Positions 40,411-42,297 of a stretch of DNA of 42,297 nt are shown here, piece by piece. The notes below the pieces were generated by a model. The model was given only the letters and a program-made list of their open reading frames with translations, did not search any database and was not told where the DNA came from. Origin of the DNA: Chloroflexota bacterium (lineage in GTDB: Bacteria > Chloroflexota > Ktedonobacteria > Ktedonobacterales > Ktedonobacteraceae); assembly GCA_902812455.1 (NCBI GenBank), contig CADDZH010000039.1, positions 1-42,297 on the forward strand, written 5' to 3'. How positions within the stretch are numbered: the stretch's first letter is position 1; each line of letters starts with the position of its first letter. The position numbers were made by a program, and so were the translations under genes.

Positions 40411-41193
40411 ATGAGTACCAGCATTCATGAGGCGTTAGATCAGATGGAGTTGACGATCCTGGCAGAGCGGAGTGCTCAGGAACTCCAGCGGTTGCGGCGC
40501 AACGAGCCTTACGATGAGCGTTACCCATTAGCCCTGGTTCACAGGGCTATCGTAGAACAGGCGGATGAGGCGTGGTCGCTGCTGTACCAGTGCTTCAGCG
40601 AATTTATTCACAAATGGATCGCTAGCCATCGCAGCAAAGATATTGCCTTACTGCGTGATTCTGAAGAGAACTATGTCGCTCAAACTTTCTCACGCTTCTG
40701 GTTCGCCCTGCGCGATAAACACGTCGAGTTCAGCTCGGTGGCCGCTGTCTTGAGCTACCTGCGTGCCACACTGGAGGGCGTGCTGACCGATACCGTACGC
40801 TCCCAGGCATTGTCACGCTCCCGGGAAGTTTCCCTGTCAGGGCCTGAGTGCTACAGGGAGCCATGCGTGGAAGAGGATCATGATGACCAGCACATCTGGG
40901 TGCTCCTGCAGGCGCTGATACAAGATGAGCGGGAGAAACGGCTGGTCTACCTGCTCTATTATTGTGGGCTTAAGCCACGGGAAATTGCCAGGCGCTGTTC
41001 GCAAGAGTTCGCCGATGTCAAAGACATCTACCGCCTGAATCACAACATCATGGAGCGACTGCGACGCAACGGCAATCGCGTGTATTACCTGCTAGGACAG
41101 GCTTCCCATCCACAGGAAAGGGTACCTGGCTCCATCTCCAGAAAAGGGGTGAACAAGGCCAGATACTCGCGAAAACAAGAGTGTTCGGCATGA
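40411..41193 (+). CDS. Sigma-70-like factor (ECF-type, degenerate)
   Basis: A 260-residue protein with region 2-like helices (ALVHRAIVEQADEAWSLLYQCFSEFI ... ENYVAQTFSRFWFALRD, ~40-110, then SYLRATLEGVLTDTVRSQ) and a region 4-like C-terminal helix-turn-helix (~180-225: LVYLLYYCGLKPREIARRCSQEFADVKDIYRLNHNIMERLRR). This layout is that of the ECF-like sigma proteins common in Ktedonobacteria. Promoter specificity and anti-sigma factor are unknown; no membrane anti-sigma gene is adjacent. A basic 35-residue tail follows. GGAAAGGAAGG lies upstream of the ATG at 40411. Confidence 0.7.
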   Translation: MSTSIHEALDQMELTILAERSAQELQRLRRNEPYDERYPLALVHRAIVEQADEAWSLLYQCFSEFIHKWIASHRSKDIALLRDSEENYVAQTFSRFWFALRDKHVEFSSVAAVLSYLRATLEGVLTDTVRSQALSRSREVSLSGPECYREPCVEEDHDDQHIWVLLQALIQDEREKRLVYLLYYCGLKPREIARRCSQEFADVKDIYRLNHNIMERLRRNGNRVYYLLGQASHPQERVPGSISRKGVNKARYSRKQECSA

Positions 41194-41223
41194 GGGTAGG
41201 GGCAGAGCTTGCCGCTGCCCTGG
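41192..41223. repeat. Family B repeat, copy 10
   Basis: GAGGGTAGGGGCAGAGC-TTG-CCGCTGCCCTGG. It overlaps the sigma-like gene's stop codon and ends 18 bases before TTGACA. Confidence 0.7.
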
Positions 41224-41241
41224 TTTTTCTCTGGTTCCCTC

Positions 41242-41270
41242 TTGACAAGATCGTCTAAATCCGGCATACT
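41242..41270 (+). promoter_or_regulatory. Promoter for leaderless IclR mRNA
   Basis: TTGACA (41242-41247), 17-base spacer, CATACT (41265-41270), then GTTCTC and the ATG at 41277. The start point would fall on or next to the A of the start codon. Confidence 0.7.
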
Positions 41271-41276
41271 GTTCTC

Positions 41277-42110
41277 ATGAGAGAACAACACGTTCAGTAT
41301 AGTGAACAAAATGACCTGCAAGAACTCAGTCCACCGGTGCAGGGGCAACCTGCGCCGATGGTTGAGCGGGCTTTCCGGCTCCTGGAGCTGCTCAGCGTGT
41401 CAGAGGAGGGGCTGACCCTCTCGGACCTGGCCCGTACCCTCGGCATGAGTAAGGGGAGCATCCACGGCCTGCTTAAAACGCTGGAGAGCAGCGGAGTGAT
41501 CGAACAGTCCGAAGAGCGGCGTTATACGCTTGGCCCACGCATCTATGATCTGGCGCAGGCGTATGTGCAGCGTGCGGGACTGCGGCACTTTGCCTTACCT
41601 GCTATGCGCCGCCTGGCTGCCAACCTGGGTGAGACGGTCTTCTTAGGGCGGGTTGAACAGGATTGCACGCGCATTCTCGAATGCGTGCAGGATGAGCCCG
41701 ATATTCCTTCCCTGCATATCTCGGCTCACCGAGGCACGCGCGTTCACCTTCTCGCTGCTGCAACCGGCCCGCTCATCCTGGCTAGCTGGCCTGCGGCGCA
41801 ACGTATAGCCTTTTTACGAGGGCACACCCTCCCACGTTTCACGGAACACTCCATTACCGATCCCCAGCAATACCTGGCTATTGTGGAAGAGGCTGCCCAC
41901 GATGGCATATGCATGGATCATGAGCAATACTTGACCGGCGTCAATGCTGTTGCCGCGCCTATTTATGGCCCGGCAGGAACGCTCGTCGCTCTCCTGTGGA
42001 TTGTTGGCTTTGTCTCTCGCTTTGATCATAAAGCGATGGGGCGTGCAGCAGAGCAGTTGCGTGCTGAAACTCGAGAAATTTCGCGGGCGCTAGGAGCGAA
42101 AGGAGCTTGA
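41277..42110 (+). CDS. IclR-family transcriptional regulator
   Basis: A 277-residue regulator. The winged helix (~26-90) has ERAFRLLELLSVSEEGLTLSDLARTLGMSKGSIHGLLKTLESSGVIEQ; the effector domain follows, with FLGRVEQDCTRILECVQDEP, HRGTRVHLLAAATGPLILA, and GICMDHEQYLTGVNAVAAPIYGPAG (the ligand-binding loops of the family). IclR proteins are dimers sensing small carboxylic or aromatic acids. No Shine-Dalgarno precedes the ATG; the promoter sits directly before it. The gene ends one base before the next gene's ATG at 42112 and so is the likely regulator of, and co-transcribed with, that operon. Confidence 0.9.
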   Translation: MREQHVQYSEQNDLQELSPPVQGQPAPMVERAFRLLELLSVSEEGLTLSDLARTLGMSKGSIHGLLKTLESSGVIEQSEERRYTLGPRIYDLAQAYVQRAGLRHFALPAMRRLAANLGETVFLGRVEQDCTRILECVQDEPDIPSLHISAHRGTRVHLLAAATGPLILASWPAAQRIAFLRGHTLPRFTEHSITDPQQYLAIVEEAAHDGICMDHEQYLTGVNAVAAPIYGPAGTLVALLWIVGFVSRFDHKAMGRAAEQLRAETREISRALGAKGA

Positions 42111-42111
42111 T

Positions 42112-42297
42112 ATGCGTGAATTGATCACCTTACATGTCAATGGTGAACGTCGTGAAGTCGCTGTATTACCGCATCATACGCTGTTAGAGGTGTTGCGCGA
42201 AGATCTGGGGCTGATCGGGACAAAGCACGGCTGCGAGCTGGGAGAATGTGGCGCTTGCACGGTTCTCGTCGATGGCCAGCCTGTTCTTTCGTGCCTC
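42112..42297 (+). CDS. Molybdenum-hydroxylase [2Fe-2S] subunit (CoxS/XdhC-like), partial
   Basis: The first 62 residues of a protein that runs off the window. It starts MRELITLHVNGERREVAV and has the plant-type ferredoxin motif GCELGECGACTVLVDGQPV with three cluster cysteines (CxxxxCxxC), followed by SCL, where the fourth Cys lies. Small Fe-S subunits of xanthine dehydrogenase/CO dehydrogenase family enzymes have this start and pass electrons from the molybdenum subunit. AAAGGAGC lies seven bases upstream of the ATG. Substrate cannot be told without the large subunit outside the window. Confidence 0.9.
   Translation, partial: MRELITLHVNGERREVAVLPHHTLLEVLREDLGLIGTKHGCELGECGACTVLVDGQPVLSCL

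Overview
The window most likely comes from a Chloroflexota chromosome of Ktedonobacter type. This is inferred from remembered resemblance of the proteins; no search could be run. Supporting signs are a GC-rich chromosome with loose gene spacing, many dispersed palindromic repeats, lipoproteins beside FHA-ABC proteins, class I-like PHA genes and abundant transcription factors. There is no rRNA, no CRISPR array and no recognisable insertion sequence.

Layout. 1-1.8 kb: tRNA-Pro and a YbbY-like nucleobase permease. 1.8-3.6 kb: a WYL regulator with a small partner, then a chagasin-like peptidase inhibitor. 3.7-7.5 kb: a two-gene heterodimeric ABC exporter. 7.6-9.7 kb: a hairpin-rich leader with an unknown, probably frameshifted gene, converging on a GNAT/Rid pair. 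10-12.7 kb: phasin-like protein and PHA synthase (carbon storage). 12.7-15.1 kb: KptA RNA phosphotransferase and a GltD-like flavoprotein with ferredoxin tail. 15.7-20.1 kb: lipoprotein, two MaoC-type dehydratase subunits and a three-FHA ABC transporter, all leftward. 20.5-25 kb: a lipoprotein GH3 hydrolase, then an AT-richer block with a Nudix hydrolase and a leftward two-gene module (AAA15/DUF3696-type ATPase plus an unknown 354-residue partner) that looks like a defence cassette. 25.3-28.6 kb: alpha/beta hydrolase, two coupled thymidylate-kinase-like genes (the second with a changed P-loop), and a methyltransferase. 28.7-33 kb: a truncated hydrolase, a MazF-type toxin-antitoxin pair, a proline-rich membrane protein, a tiny excisionase-like regulator with a palindromic operator, a degenerate GGDEF + MshEN protein and an orphan response regulator. 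33.4-35.3 kb: cytidine deaminase and YbdK-type carboxylate-amine ligase. 35.5-40.1 kb: two divergent paralogous MFS transporters, the right one followed by a zinc-ribbon pseudokinase. 40.4 kb-end: sigma-70-like factor, IclR regulator and the start of a molybdenum-hydroxylase [2Fe-2S] subunit that runs off the edge.

Two repeat families punctuate the intergenic spaces (at least five and ten copies), often just upstream of TTGACA promoters. Three genes (WYL regulator, methyltransferase, IclR regulator) carry a -10 box exactly six bases before the ATG, which predicts leaderless mRNAs. The candidates I rank highest as undescribed systems are the ATPase + unknown partner module at 22.4-25.0 kb, the coupled kinase/pseudo-kinase pair at 26.3-27.7 kb, and the FHA-ABC/dehydratase operon at 16.3-20.1 kb.
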